8,727 nucleotides of DNA from Deltaproteobacteria bacterium (GTDB lineage Bacteria > Desulfobacterota_B > Binatia > UBA9968), in the NCBI GenBank assembly GCA_005879255.1, contig VBKY01000200.1, positions 2,071 to 10,797 of the forward strand, read 5' to 3'. Each line of letters opens with the position of its first letter. The stretch's first letter is position 1. This document shows, piece by piece, positions 1 through 7,522 of this stretch. The position numbers and the translations under genes were made by a program. A model generated the notes under the pieces. That model was not told the origin of the DNA. It worked only from the letters and a program-made list of their open reading frames with translations, and made no database searches.

Positions 1-27
1 GGTCAAACAGGGCGTTCGCCCCAGGGC
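1..27. other. Window edge downstream of the ligase gene
   Basis: These 27 bases follow the ligase stop codon on the minus strand and run off the window. No start codon with a credible ribosome-binding site is visible. A TTG overlapping the ligase stop region opens a minus-strand frame to the edge, but it lacks a Shine-Dalgarno sequence and is too short to judge. In exosortase-A loci the ligase is often followed by a PLP-dependent decarboxylase or alpha/beta hydrolases, so the next gene could be one of these; nothing here shows it. Confidence 0.4.
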
Positions 28-1599
28 TCAAGCGCCGAGGTTGTTACGCAACGTAGGATAATCTACTTTCCCGCTCGGCGTCTTTGGCAGCTGACCGACC
101 ACTTCCACCACTTTAGGCACCATATAGCGCGGCAATCTCTCGGTGCAGAAAGCAATTAGAGCCTCAGCTTTCACAATTTCCCCGTCGCGCGGGACGACGA
201 ACGCCTTGATCGCCTGCCCCAAAACCGGATCCGGAATGCCGATGACGCCGGCCTCACGTAAACACCCACTCTGGAAGAGTGTTTCTTCAACTTCGGTCGG
301 GCTCACTCGATAGCCGGAAGACTTAATCATGTTGTCACGGCGGCCGACGAAATAGAGAAATCCGGCCTCGTCTGTCTTCACAAGATCTCCCGAGTAACAC
401 ACTCTCTCGTTGTCCCCGAGCTCCGGAGCAAGAAACGGATGCGGTCTCAAAACCCGCGCGGTCAGCTCCGGTTGGCCCCAATAACCCATGGAAACGGTCG
501 GTCCTCGGTGGACTAATTCGCCTACCTCGCCAGGCTTGCATGGCTCTCCCTTATCGGTCACCACGAGAATTTCGGTGTTGGGAATCGCCTTTCCCATCGA
601 GTCCGGCCGCCGGTCGAGCTCTTCAGGCGGTAAATAGGTTGAACGAAAAGCCTCGGTCAACCCGTACATGAGGAAGATCTTCGTCGTCGGAAGCATTCGT
701 CTAAGGCTGACCAGTACGCTTTGTGGCATGCGTCCGCCCGTGTTGCTGATATAGCGGAGATTGAGAAGAGAATGTTTCTCTAGGGTTGAACTGGGTTGCG
801 TCAATAGACTCCAGAGCGTCGGTACTCCTCCCATTCCTGTGATGCGCTCTTTGAGCAGCAACTGGACAATTTCTTTTGCAAAGACAAACGACATCGGGAC
901 GAAAGTTCCGCCCTGCTGCACCGCCGTCATGAGCTGGTTCAATCCCGCGTCAAAGCTCAGTGGGCGCACCCCAAGAATCCGATCCTCAGAGGTGATGCTC
1001 AGATAATTGGACACGATCGAACTCCCGGCCATTATCTGCGCGTGGCTCAGCATGACGCCCTTTGGTTTGCCCGTGGAACCGGAAGTGTAAAGAATGGCCG
1101 CAAGGTCCTTTTCAATCGGCGCGGCGTTTCCACCATCGGCTCTTGGGCCACCGCAAAAAGCTTCGAACGAATAGACGGGAAGGTCGAAAAACAACTCCGC
1201 TTCCCGGTCCATTGCGACAACAAAACCTAAGGACGGAAGAGTTTGGCGAACCGAAGCCAGCGTAGCCATCTTCGATTGCGTCGTGACTAACGCTTTGATC
1301 TGACAATCCCTAACGATGTGGGCGACTTGGTCCGGGAATAGCAGAATGTTGATCGGCACGAAAACCGCTCCCGCCTGCGCTATTCCAAAAATCGAAACCG
1401 CCTGGGCCACGGATGGTTCAAGCCAGACGCCGATTCGGTCTCCTCGTTGTATGCCCGTCTCACGAAACGCCCTCGAGAGGGACTGGGTTTGCCGAGCAAA
1501 TTCCTCATACGTCAATCGCTGTTTCGCATCAGCCAACACCTCTTTGTTGGGAAAACGCGCGGCGCTAGTCAATAACATTTGATGAATCAAGAAATCCAC
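28..1599 (-). CDS. AMP-forming acyl-CoA/acyl-ACP ligase, exosortase-A-associated type
   Basis: A 523-residue ANL-superfamily adenylating enzyme that would activate a carboxylic acid with ATP to an acyl-AMP and pass it to CoA or a carrier protein, in the cytoplasm. The core motifs are intact: phosphate loop YTSGSTGKPKG at 171-181, YGLTE at 312-316, SGD at 403-405, the hinge region GRRDNMIKSSGYRVSPTEVE at 419-438, and the C-terminal catalytic Lys511 in PKTPSGK. The stretch from YGLTEAFRS through PDSMGKAIPN (about 312-341) closely matches my recollection of the TIGR03098 exosortase-A ligase family. Length is normal for the family. The start is GTG at 1599; AGGGA lies 8 bases upstream, and the N-terminus fits the family better than the internal ATG at residue 8. 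It begins 11 bases after the carrier-protein stop, so the carrier is the likely acceptor. The acyl substrate is unknown. Confidence 0.93.
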   Translation of the reverse strand: MDFLIHQMLLTSAARFPNKEVLADAKQRLTYEEFARQTQSLSRAFRETGIQRGDRIGVWLEPSVAQAVSIFGIAQAGAVFVPINILLFPDQVAHIVRDCQIKALVTTQSKMATLASVRQTLPSLGFVVAMDREAELFFDLPVYSFEAFCGGPRADGGNAAPIEKDLAAILYTSGSTGKPKGVMLSHAQIMAGSSIVSNYLSITSEDRILGVRPLSFDAGLNQLMTAVQQGGTFVPMSFVFAKEIVQLLLKERITGMGGVPTLWSLLTQPSSTLEKHSLLNLRYISNTGGRMPQSVLVSLRRMLPTTKIFLMYGLTEAFRSTYLPPEELDRRPDSMGKAIPNTEILVVTDKGEPCKPGEVGELVHRGPTVSMGYWGQPELTARVLRPHPFLAPELGDNERVCYSGDLVKTDEAGFLYFVGRRDNMIKSSGYRVSPTEVEETLFQSGCLREAGVIGIPDPVLGQAIKAFVVPRDGEIVKAEALIAFCTERLPRYMVPKVVEVVGQLPKTPSGKVDYPTLRNNLGA

Positions 1600-1610
1600 T
1601 TTCGTTGTCC

Positions 1611-1862
1611 CTATAATTCTTTCCGTTTACTATTGACAAAGTCGTTAAGGGCGTGGACGGACCCAAAGTTTTCCGGTGATAACTCTTCGTCGGTAATAGT
1701 CATTCCGAATTGCTTTTCCAAGAATCCAACCACCTCCAAAATACCGAGAGAGTCGATGAGCCCGCTCCCCAGTAATGGAGTCTCATCGCTGACGTTCTTT
1801 GTCATGGGAAACTGTTGATTGAGAAATGCCCTGATCTTAGCCGTGGTAGATCCGTTCTGCAC
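1611..1862 (-). CDS. Acyl carrier protein (83 aa, GTG start)
   Basis: A stand-alone carrier protein of the acyl/peptidyl carrier type. The motif LIDSLGILEVV places the 4'-phosphopantetheine-accepting Ser at residue 38 of the 83-residue product, preceded by LLGSG as usual for helix I-II loops. The C-terminal half (ITDEELSPENFGSVHALNDFV) reads as helices II-IV. A longer open frame starts at ATG 1949, but it overlaps the acyltransferase gene by 68 bases and adds 29 residues with no carrier-protein character. GTG at 1862 has a near-perfect Shine-Dalgarno sequence directly upstream and leaves a 19-base gap after the upstream stop, so it is preferred. Helix I (TAKIRAFLNQQF) is kept by this start. 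Position between a GNAT-like acyltransferase and an AMP ligase suggests it shuttles an acyl group between them. A role in general fatty acid synthesis is unlikely because no fab genes are nearby. Confidence 0.9.
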   Translation of the reverse strand: MQNGSTTAKIRAFLNQQFPMTKNVSDETPLLGSGLIDSLGILEVVGFLEKQFGMTITDEELSPENFGSVHALNDFVNSKRKEL

Positions 1863-1872
1863 CCTCACCTCC
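1863..1872 (-). promoter_or_regulatory. Strong ribosome-binding site that sets the carrier-protein start
   Basis: The minus strand reads GGAGGTGAGG immediately before GTG at 1862. It contains GGAGGTGA, complementary to the 16S rRNA 3' end, with five bases between GGAGG and the start codon. It is the clearest Shine-Dalgarno sequence in the window; most other genes here have weak ones. It supports the 83-residue product over the 112-residue frame and suggests that the carrier is translated more strongly than its neighbours. Confidence 0.75.
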
Positions 1873-1881
1873 ACAATTGTA

Positions 1882-2919
1882 TCAGCTGTCACGATCCCCT
1901 TGCATGAAAAACCAACTTTGGTCTTGGAGCGGCACACCGCCGCAAACACTGCGTGAATAGGCCACGACCAACGGCGCTACTTCACGAACGCGAAATCCCA
2001 GATCAGATAGCCAAGAAATCCACGGATGGCACTGGACGATCAGAGCGCTAAGAGTCATCACACCCTGTTTTTCAAGCAAACCAGCTAAACCGTCGACCAA
2101 CCCTTTAATGACTACCGGATCGTCGACACCGAACAGATCCACGAGGAAACCATCCTCGCCGGATCGCGTGAAGACCGCGTAGGCCTGCAACCGGCCGTCG
2201 TGGCGCACGGTAAGAAACTCGTATTGGCCCAGAGGGTTATCTAAATAGCGCCAATTGAGAAATTCAGCGGAGCGCTCGGCACAAACGCCGAACCGGCCGC
2301 GGAGATCCTTTGCAAGAACAGAAAATTCGTCGCCACAGCGGCCGTCGTGTGAGGCGATAACTAAGGAGTCGTCGCGGCCAATCCTGCTCTGAGTCAATTT
2401 CAAAAAAGTATTACCCACCGCGCTCACAACATTTTGGACCCCGGGAACGGGAATCGCCTCCCTGACCATGCGGTCCACCCGAAGTGGTCTCGCCAAACGA
2501 AGCAGCTTTTTCGTGGGCGTTATTTTCATCCGCCCATAAACCGCGACCATGCTGGCGTTGGGAAAGTCATAGCAAAAGGCAGTGTTTTCGGATTCCGTGA
2601 CGCTTAGACAGGCGCGCTGCAATTGAAGCGCGGGACCGAGGCTACGGTATTGGGAATCCAGGCAAAAATCTCCCAGGACCCATGCCATCGCTTCTCGATC
2701 CCCCACATGGACGCGCCGTGGAAAAGCCGCACCCACACCGATCACTTCATTCCGCTCGTCATCTCTGGCTACCCAAGCGCGTGCGCGGCCATGAGGGCTG
2801 CCAGTATAGAGCCAATCGAAGCGCCGTTCATCCGACATCGGCGTGAGATGGCGCGCAAGCGTCTCGATCAAGAGCCTGCGTTCCGATACGAAATCAGCGG
2901 CATGAACAGTAATGGACAT
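1882..2919 (-). CDS. GNAT-like acyltransferase of an EPS locus (345 aa)
   Basis: Probably a two-domain GNAT-fold acyltransferase. The N-terminal half has an acetyl-CoA-loop-like segment, GDFCLDSQYRSLGPALQLQRA (about 83-103), where the usual RGxG is replaced by RSLG. A second-domain signature, ERSAEFLNWRYLDNP (215-229), followed by YEFLTVR, is typical of GNAT proteins found in polysaccharide and exosortase loci. The C-terminus ends WFFMQGDRD, an ending I recall from this group. Start is ATG at 2919 with an in-frame stop 12 bases upstream; no good Shine-Dalgarno is visible. It lies 97 bases after the GT2 gene and 19 bases before the carrier protein. The acceptor is unknown; N- or O-acylation of a sugar using acyl-ACP rather than acetyl-CoA is an inference from the two following genes. 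Confidence 0.72.
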   Translation of the reverse strand: MSITVHAADFVSERRLLIETLARHLTPMSDERRFDWLYTGSPHGRARAWVARDDERNEVIGVGAAFPRRVHVGDREAMAWVLGDFCLDSQYRSLGPALQLQRACLSVTESENTAFCYDFPNASMVAVYGRMKITPTKKLLRLARPLRVDRMVREAIPVPGVQNVVSAVGNTFLKLTQSRIGRDDSLVIASHDGRCGDEFSVLAKDLRGRFGVCAERSAEFLNWRYLDNPLGQYEFLTVRHDGRLQAYAVFTRSGEDGFLVDLFGVDDPVVIKGLVDGLAGLLEKQGVMTLSALIVQCHPWISWLSDLGFRVREVAPLVVAYSRSVCGGVPLQDQSWFFMQGDRDS

Positions 2920-3016
2920 TCGGCGAATCTAAGAAATGGCGTCGAAGCAGGAAGAATCAGGAATGCATCGGGTGCCGTAAAGCTTTCAGCGCGGCTCCAT
3001 GAAAAAGATAAACGAC
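2920..3016. other. 97-base gap between the GT2 and GNAT-like genes
   Basis: This is the longest gap within the block after the one at 7458-7562. No coding frame, strong hairpin with a T-run, or convincing promoter pair is visible on the minus strand. It could hold a weak internal promoter separating the acyl cassette (1-2919) from the sugar genes, but I see no direct evidence for one. Confidence 0.3.
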
Positions 3017-4024
3017 TTAATTTCTACGGTGGGACGCACCTTGCGCGAGCATAGCATCGAGCTTCTCCCTCATCACGGATGCGGGAACAGAAAACAGTGT
3101 CATATATGTCATCGGATCGACCCTGAACTGACTCCACAGCAACTGTCCATTGACACCGCCGTTGTGGAATAAATTGTGCAAAAATCCCCTTCCGAACGCT
3201 ACCCTGGACTGGCGGATTTTGTCCTTCACCGCGCGCTTCTGGTCGGCGGATAAAGGAACGTTTCGAAGGAGGTACTTGCGAAATTTGATCTCGTCCTGCC
3301 GGACGCTGAGAAATTTATCGGTGCCCCACCCAGATTCCGAGAATATGTTCACTCCCCCACCATATCGGCACTCGGGCGCCGATGAGAATGCAATCTTTTT
3401 GCTGCCCAAGGCCAGCTGAATCCAAAAGATATATTCCGGGCCTGTGTGCTTGTAATTCTCTAGATAGCGCGTCTCCGCAAAGGTCTTCCGATTGTAAACG
3501 ATTGTAGACGTTCCGAGAATACTCCCTCTGATAATCTGATCCACCATGTCTCCTCGATACTCATGAATCGGCTTGGAAGAATGAATCCGCGGGTGTTTTT
3601 CGACGTCAATCCGCTTGGCCCGATTGAACGCGGTCACCGTTTGGTTGAGCTGGTAGAAATCGGAGAAATAAAGATCATAGCCCTGGTCGAGAGCCCACAC
3701 CGCATGTTCAAGGTGACCTTCAAACCACTCGTCATCGGAGTCGAGAAAGGCTATGTAATCCGAATCGCTGCTAACATGATTTAACCCTGTATTGCCGGCA
3801 GGGAAACAACCCGCATTTTTCTGCTCCACGATGATGAACTTATCCGAGTGTTGAGGCAACAAATCCGCCAGCTCTGTTCGCGCAGGTATCGGAGACTCAT
3901 CATCGACGATTACAATCTCCTTCCGGTAATCGCCTTTCTGATCTAGTGCCGAGATGACCGCCTTGCGGAGTAATCCCGGCTGTCGCTGAAAAAATGGAAT
4001 GACGACAGAGACTTTCTTGTTCAT
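3017..4024 (-). CDS. GT2 family glycosyltransferase (GT-A fold)
   Basis: A 335-residue family 2 glycosyltransferase that would transfer a sugar from a nucleotide-sugar donor to a growing lipid-linked glycan at the cytoplasmic face. The N-terminal Rossmann strand is VSVVIPFFQR (5-14), followed by IVIVDDES (37-44, nucleotide-binding Asp41/42), NAGCFPAGNTGLN (70-82) and the metal-binding FLDSDDEW (93-100). The catalytic-base motif, normally (G)EDxxFW, is GPEYIFW at 195-201, so the usual ED pair is PE and Glu197 would have to take the role. No membrane segment is visible, so it is soluble or peripheral. Start ATG at 4024 gives the normal GT2 N-terminus. The gap to the upstream acyltransferase is 44 bases. 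Donor and acceptor sugars cannot be read from the sequence. Confidence 0.9.
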   Translation of the reverse strand: MNKKVSVVIPFFQRQPGLLRKAVISALDQKGDYRKEIVIVDDESPIPARTELADLLPQHSDKFIIVEQKNAGCFPAGNTGLNHVSSDSDYIAFLDSDDEWFEGHLEHAVWALDQGYDLYFSDFYQLNQTVTAFNRAKRIDVEKHPRIHSSKPIHEYRGDMVDQIIRGSILGTSTIVYNRKTFAETRYLENYKHTGPEYIFWIQLALGSKKIAFSSAPECRYGGGVNIFSESGWGTDKFLSVRQDEIKFRKYLLRNVPLSADQKRAVKDKIRQSRVAFGRGFLHNLFHNGGVNGQLLWSQFRVDPMTYMTLFSVPASVMREKLDAMLAQGASHRRN

Positions 4025-4068
4025 CGGATCAGCTATTTTGTCCCGTAGAGTTCGTCCAGAAGTCCCAT

Positions 4069-5121
4069 CTAAGAATCCGACTTCGACTCACACCGCAATG
4101 CCACTGCGGACTTGAAAAACTTGCGAGCTTTCGGCACCCAAGCCGACCGATAAAAATTAATGTGGTACATCGTCCGGATCTCACTCGTCCATTTGGTGTG
4201 CCAGTCGCGCAATTGCCCATAGAACTCAATAATTCGGATTTTCCCATTATTGAAAACGCTCCGAAAAATCTCTTGATGAAGAAGCAGGCCGAGAGATAGT
4301 CCTTGCACGCTTTCATCATACGCGGTTTTAAGAATGAACAACGTCCCATTGCGCTCAAGGCAAAGATCGCTGGCAACGGTTTTCCCGTTCAATCGGAGAC
4401 GGTAGATCACAGCTTCGCCACCTCTGCAGAAATCCCCAAGCATTTCCCGATAGAAGTGTCCCTGGAGGTTATCGGCGGCGACGGCGCTACCTTCCCCACC
4501 CTTCCATCCGCTGCTCTCCAGCAAACCGTACTCCTGGATTGCATCGGCAACGGTCTCGAAACTCCGATCCATGGCAAACTCGAGCACGCCGCCCTGCTCT
4601 TTCAGGCGCCGGCGCTGACGCGAAAGGTTGTGCGTAAGATTCTTGCTCCGCTGTTTCCAGTAATCTTCGTATTTCCCTTTTATCGTCAAGCGCGGCGTTT
4701 GGATATATTCCAAGGTCTCCACCGCTGCAGAACCATTCAAGCTTGCAAAACACGTAAAGTCGGGGTCTTGTTGGGTTACGGAAAAGCCTAACGCGTAACC
4801 GGGAAGGGCGCGAATCAGTTCCCGTATCGGCTGCGAGGGATCGTAGCCATGACCACCCAAATGTATCGCGCCTAGCGGTGCTTGCCCCGGTTGAAAAGTT
4901 TGCCAAAACCCTCGCTTCCTGGGCTCGATCAACGCCATGCCTGGCTCGCGAGCGTCATCGCGCACGGCGAGCAGCATTTTTTCGGAACCGAAGTGGCGTA
5001 AAAGCGGGCCAAAAAAACGCGAATCCAGCAGAATATGATTGCCCATTTGCCGGTTGATATCATCCCAGTCTTTAGAAAAAGCTGGAAATGAATCTAACGC
5101 ATTGTGGAATCGCCAGCTCAT
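4069..5121 (-). CDS. FemAB/CelD-like GNAT acyltransferase (350 aa)
   Basis: Resembles the Acetyltransf_6 (PF13480, BcsL/CelD/FemAB-like) group, whose members acylate polysaccharides or transfer aminoacyl groups. The features are a charged helix SKNLTHNLSRQRRRLKEQGG (159-178), ESSGWKGGEGSAV (202-214), FYREMLGDF (223-231), an acyl-donor-fold core, RLNGKTVASDLCLERNGTLF (243-262), then LKTAYDE (264-270), QGLSLGLLLHQEIF (273-286) and EFYGQLRDWHTKW (299-311). The order and spacing are canonical and the length is usual. No signal peptide or membrane helix is seen, so it should be cytoplasmic. Start is ATG at 5121, 15 bases after the deacetylase stop, with only a weak GGTGA upstream. Its place directly after the deacetylase suggests that it could re-acylate the amine exposed by that enzyme; this is inference. 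A precise substrate cannot be given. Confidence 0.85.
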   Translation of the reverse strand: MSWRFHNALDSFPAFSKDWDDINRQMGNHILLDSRFFGPLLRHFGSEKMLLAVRDDAREPGMALIEPRKRGFWQTFQPGQAPLGAIHLGGHGYDPSQPIRELIRALPGYALGFSVTQQDPDFTCFASLNGSAAVETLEYIQTPRLTIKGKYEDYWKQRSKNLTHNLSRQRRRLKEQGGVLEFAMDRSFETVADAIQEYGLLESSGWKGGEGSAVAADNLQGHFYREMLGDFCRGGEAVIYRLRLNGKTVASDLCLERNGTLFILKTAYDESVQGLSLGLLLHQEIFRSVFNNGKIRIIEFYGQLRDWHTKWTSEIRTMYHINFYRSAWVPKARKFFKSAVALRCESKSDS

Positions 5122-5136
5122 TGTTCACCGAATAGC

Positions 5137-6189
5137 TCAACAGGAAACGAATTTGAAATAACTGAGCCGCAGGGCAAAGGAATCGACGTCCTCGTCCCAC
5201 GGCGTGGCTCGACGCAACTCAAATAGGTCTTGCTGCGAATCATTAGAGCCAAAGATTGTCGTCACAGCGCAGTCGAAAGCTGCATCCCGCAGCTGCTTTT
5301 TCACTGCGTCTGTAAAATCCTCGCGTCTTCCGACCGGATAAGCAAAATGCTTAACCTGGGTCTTCAAGTTCGCCTCGATGATCTCCTTTGATTCGAGGAT
5401 CTCTTGTCTGACTCGCCGCGGGGGAATCTTCGACAGTATAGGATGCGTCACGGTGTGGGCGCCAAAGCTAATGCGGTGTTCACTCATGGCTCTTATATCG
5501 TCCCAGCTGAGCATCAAACCCTCGCGACTCACCGAGTCTCCAACCCTCAGCTCCTGAAAAAGTCTTTCGATCCAAAGACACTTATCACGATCTTCAAGCG
5601 ACCATAAAAACTTCAGCACTTGAGCAAGCGCATGGCGTCTTTCGGCGGGCGTGTTTAGCGGATACGTCTGTCCCTTGTCGCCGAACTTTTCCAGAGCTGA
5701 TGCGCGGCTTTCTCTCAGTGCATGAAATACGCGATCATGCCAAAGCGTCCGGCCGGAATCGATGGCGTCGGTCGCTAAAAAAATAGTTGCAGGCAGGCCG
5801 AGCCTAGTGAGTATTGGAAACGCATTTTCATAATTGTCCCGATAGCCGTCGTCAAAGGTAATCGTCAGAAGCTCGGCGGGAAGATCTTCCGACTGTATTC
5901 GTTGAACAGTTTCACTCAATGAACAAACGGTGTAATGTTCCGCTACATATTCCATTTGTTCGGCAAATGCCTTGGTGGGTATGCCGGGAAAGATGAGATC
6001 CTTCTCGTCATTGACGCGATGATAGACAAGGATTTGCACACCGTGGCGCCGTCGCCGTTTGATAAATGGGAAGCCAAGGTGTCCATTCTTGCCCGTCTTC
6101 AGTTCAAAAACATTGGCAATAACGCGGATCACTCGCAGGCCGCCCAAGCGCACCACCGCCCAGGTCAAAACTCTTCTGAACGGATTCAT
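5137..6189 (-). CDS. Polysaccharide deacetylase, NodB/CE4 fold
   Basis: A 350-residue carbohydrate-esterase-4-type protein that would remove N- or O-acetyl groups from a sugar. Motif 1 is TFDDGYRDNY (111-120), with the catalytic-base and metal Asp at 113/114. Motif 2 is GAHTVTHP (243-250), with metal-binding His245 and His249. FAYPVGRRE (282-290) corresponds to motif 3. An early ILVYHRVND strand (53-61) is usual for this subgroup. The CE4 domain is interrupted by a 100-residue helical insert (about 145-230) between motifs 1 and 2, which many EPS-locus deacetylases also have. There is no classical signal peptide; the N-terminus (1-30) is basic and amphipathic, so the enzyme may act in the cytoplasm or attached to the inner membrane. 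ATG at 6189 lies 20 bases after the GT4 stop. It does not look like the PEP-CTERM-locus deacetylase subfamily TIGR03006. Confidence 0.92.
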   Translation of the reverse strand: MNPFRRVLTWAVVRLGGLRVIRVIANVFELKTGKNGHLGFPFIKRRRRHGVQILVYHRVNDEKDLIFPGIPTKAFAEQMEYVAEHYTVCSLSETVQRIQSEDLPAELLTITFDDGYRDNYENAFPILTRLGLPATIFLATDAIDSGRTLWHDRVFHALRESRASALEKFGDKGQTYPLNTPAERRHALAQVLKFLWSLEDRDKCLWIERLFQELRVGDSVSREGLMLSWDDIRAMSEHRISFGAHTVTHPILSKIPPRRVRQEILESKEIIEANLKTQVKHFAYPVGRREDFTDAVKKQLRDAAFDCAVTTIFGSNDSQQDLFELRRATPWDEDVDSFALRLSYFKFVSC

Positions 6190-6209
6190 TTCACCCGGCC
6201 ACGATCTAT

Positions 6210-7457
6210 TTAGGTGCGACGGGAAACGACTGAAGTGGAGGTGGGAGTGATCATTTTAAGCGATTGCTCACGCATAACGACATCATAGATTTTTAGATAA
6301 CCATCAACCATCGCTTCCATGCTAAACTGATTTTCAATCCTTATCCGGCCGGCGGCCCCATGCTCGCTCCGCTTTTCAGCGTCTTCGAAATAGCTTCGAA
6401 TAGCACGTGCCATAGAAATTGGATCGGACGGAGGAACGAACATCCCGGTTTTCCCGGGTGCGAGGAGCTCCGGATTTCCTCCCACGTCGGTCGCGATGAC
6501 CGGCAACCCACTGGCCATCGCTTCAAGAATCGTGTTAGAAATCCCTTCTCTAATCGAAGGAAGAACGAAGAGATCCATCGCGCGCATGATTTCAGGAATG
6601 TCGCGCCGTTCTCCCGGCAGCCATGCGAGCCGTTCAGCTTGAGCCTGACGAAGCAAATCCAGAGCTTGCTCTCGTAGCGAGCCATCGCCGACCAGGATCA
6701 ATCGCATACGCGGACGCAGATCTGCGTCTTCACGGAGCAGGTGGATGAAGGCACGCACAAACGTCAATTGGTCCTTCACCGGCTCCATGCGACCGACAGT
6801 GCCCACCACAAAAGATTCCGAAGAGCAAAAACCGGTGGGACCCACCGCCTCCCGTGGGCCCTTGCGGGGACGAAATTTTTCCGACTCCACACCGTTGTAG
6901 ATCTGTGTCACGCGCTCGCGCCGAACCTTCACGGTATTGACCAGCCAATCCGCTAGGTTTCGGCTCACTGCAGTGTAGCGATGAATAAATAGGCGCACGA
7001 CCTTGCGTAATGAATTGTACTTGAAATTGGTTCCGTCGAGATCGTACATGTCACGCCCGTGCTCGCCATGAATGCGGCCACGCACTCCCATCAAAGCCGC
7101 AACTACCTGGAATTCCATGGCCGGAAGATTCCGTGTGTGAACGATATCCGGCTCAAAACGACGCAGGACCTCAAAGAAGCGCTTGTGGACACTGACACTC
7201 TGCCCCGTCTGTTGATGCAACTCGACAATCGGCACATCGTCTCGCTGAAGCCGTCGTGAATAGTCCGTAGACTCGGTTAGGCAGATGATCACATGGCGAT
7301 ATCGATCATGCGCCATGTGGTTAATTAAATTGACCAGCCCATTTTCCAAACCACCCACCGCTAAACGCTGGATGACGTGTGCCACTAATGGTGGTTGGCT
7401 TCGTTCAGCGGGCGGAATTTTCGAAGTCACGGTGGGCGGGCGGACGAGGTTACTCAA
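6210..7457 (-). CDS. GT4 sugar transferase, PEP-CTERM/exosortase-associated type
   Basis: A 415-residue GT-B-fold retaining glycosyltransferase. The N-terminal acceptor domain starts VAHVIQRLAVGGLENGLVNL (25-44) and continues with DIVHTRNLPAMEFQ (104-117) and GRIHGEHGRDMYDLDG (127-142). The C-terminal donor domain has VVGTVGRMEPVKDQ (217-230), LILVGDGS (253-260) and the EX7E motif E304-E312 within REGISNTILEAMASGLPVIATD (303-324). The N-terminal wording matches my recollection of the TIGR03088 family tied to exosortase loci. The first codon is TTG (7457), with an in-frame stop 15 bases further up and no Shine-Dalgarno sequence; GTG at residue 10 or 25 is possible, and the domain starts only near residue 24. 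It lies 105 bases after the methyltransferase and 20 bases before the deacetylase. Donor sugar unknown. Confidence 0.92.
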   Translation of the reverse strand: MSNLVRPPTVTSKIPPAERSQPPLVAHVIQRLAVGGLENGLVNLINHMAHDRYRHVIICLTESTDYSRRLQRDDVPIVELHQQTGQSVSVHKRFFEVLRRFEPDIVHTRNLPAMEFQVVAALMGVRGRIHGEHGRDMYDLDGTNFKYNSLRKVVRLFIHRYTAVSRNLADWLVNTVKVRRERVTQIYNGVESEKFRPRKGPREAVGPTGFCSSESFVVGTVGRMEPVKDQLTFVRAFIHLLREDADLRPRMRLILVGDGSLREQALDLLRQAQAERLAWLPGERRDIPEIMRAMDLFVLPSIREGISNTILEAMASGLPVIATDVGGNPELLAPGKTGMFVPPSDPISMARAIRSYFEDAEKRSEHGAAGRIRIENQFSMEAMVDGYLKIYDVVMREQSLKMITPTSTSVVSRRT

Positions 7458-7522
7458 ACGGAAATCGACGGCTCACGAAATCGGAACAACTTCGCTTCAA
7501 AATCCATCAGCAGCATCGACAT
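7454..7522 (-). CDS. Possible 22-codon leader ORF overlapping the GT4 start
   Basis: In the 105-base gap, ATG at 7522 opens a 22-codon frame (M-S-M-L-L-M-D-F-E... ending P-S-I-S-V) whose TGA overlaps the TTG start of the GT4 gene (TTGA). No Shine-Dalgarno sequence precedes it, and the frame remains open about 80 bases upstream without a better start. The arrangement could allow translational coupling for a gene whose own start lacks a ribosome-binding site. It could equally be chance; such short frames are common. Confidence 0.15.
   Translation of the reverse strand: MSMLLMDFEAKLFRFREPSISV

Noticed and set aside
2920..3016. Possible internal promoter before the GNAT-like gene
   Set aside because: No -35/-10 pair with good spacing was found on the minus strand; the matches are too weak to report as a feature.
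2623..3054. 143-codon plus-strand ORF
   Set aside because: It lies mostly antisense to the GNAT-like gene, has no domain signature, and runs across the 97-base gap into the GT2 3' end.
4303..4791. 162-codon plus-strand ORF
   Set aside because: It is wholly antisense to the FemAB/CelD-like gene, which has full family motifs; the plus frame has none.
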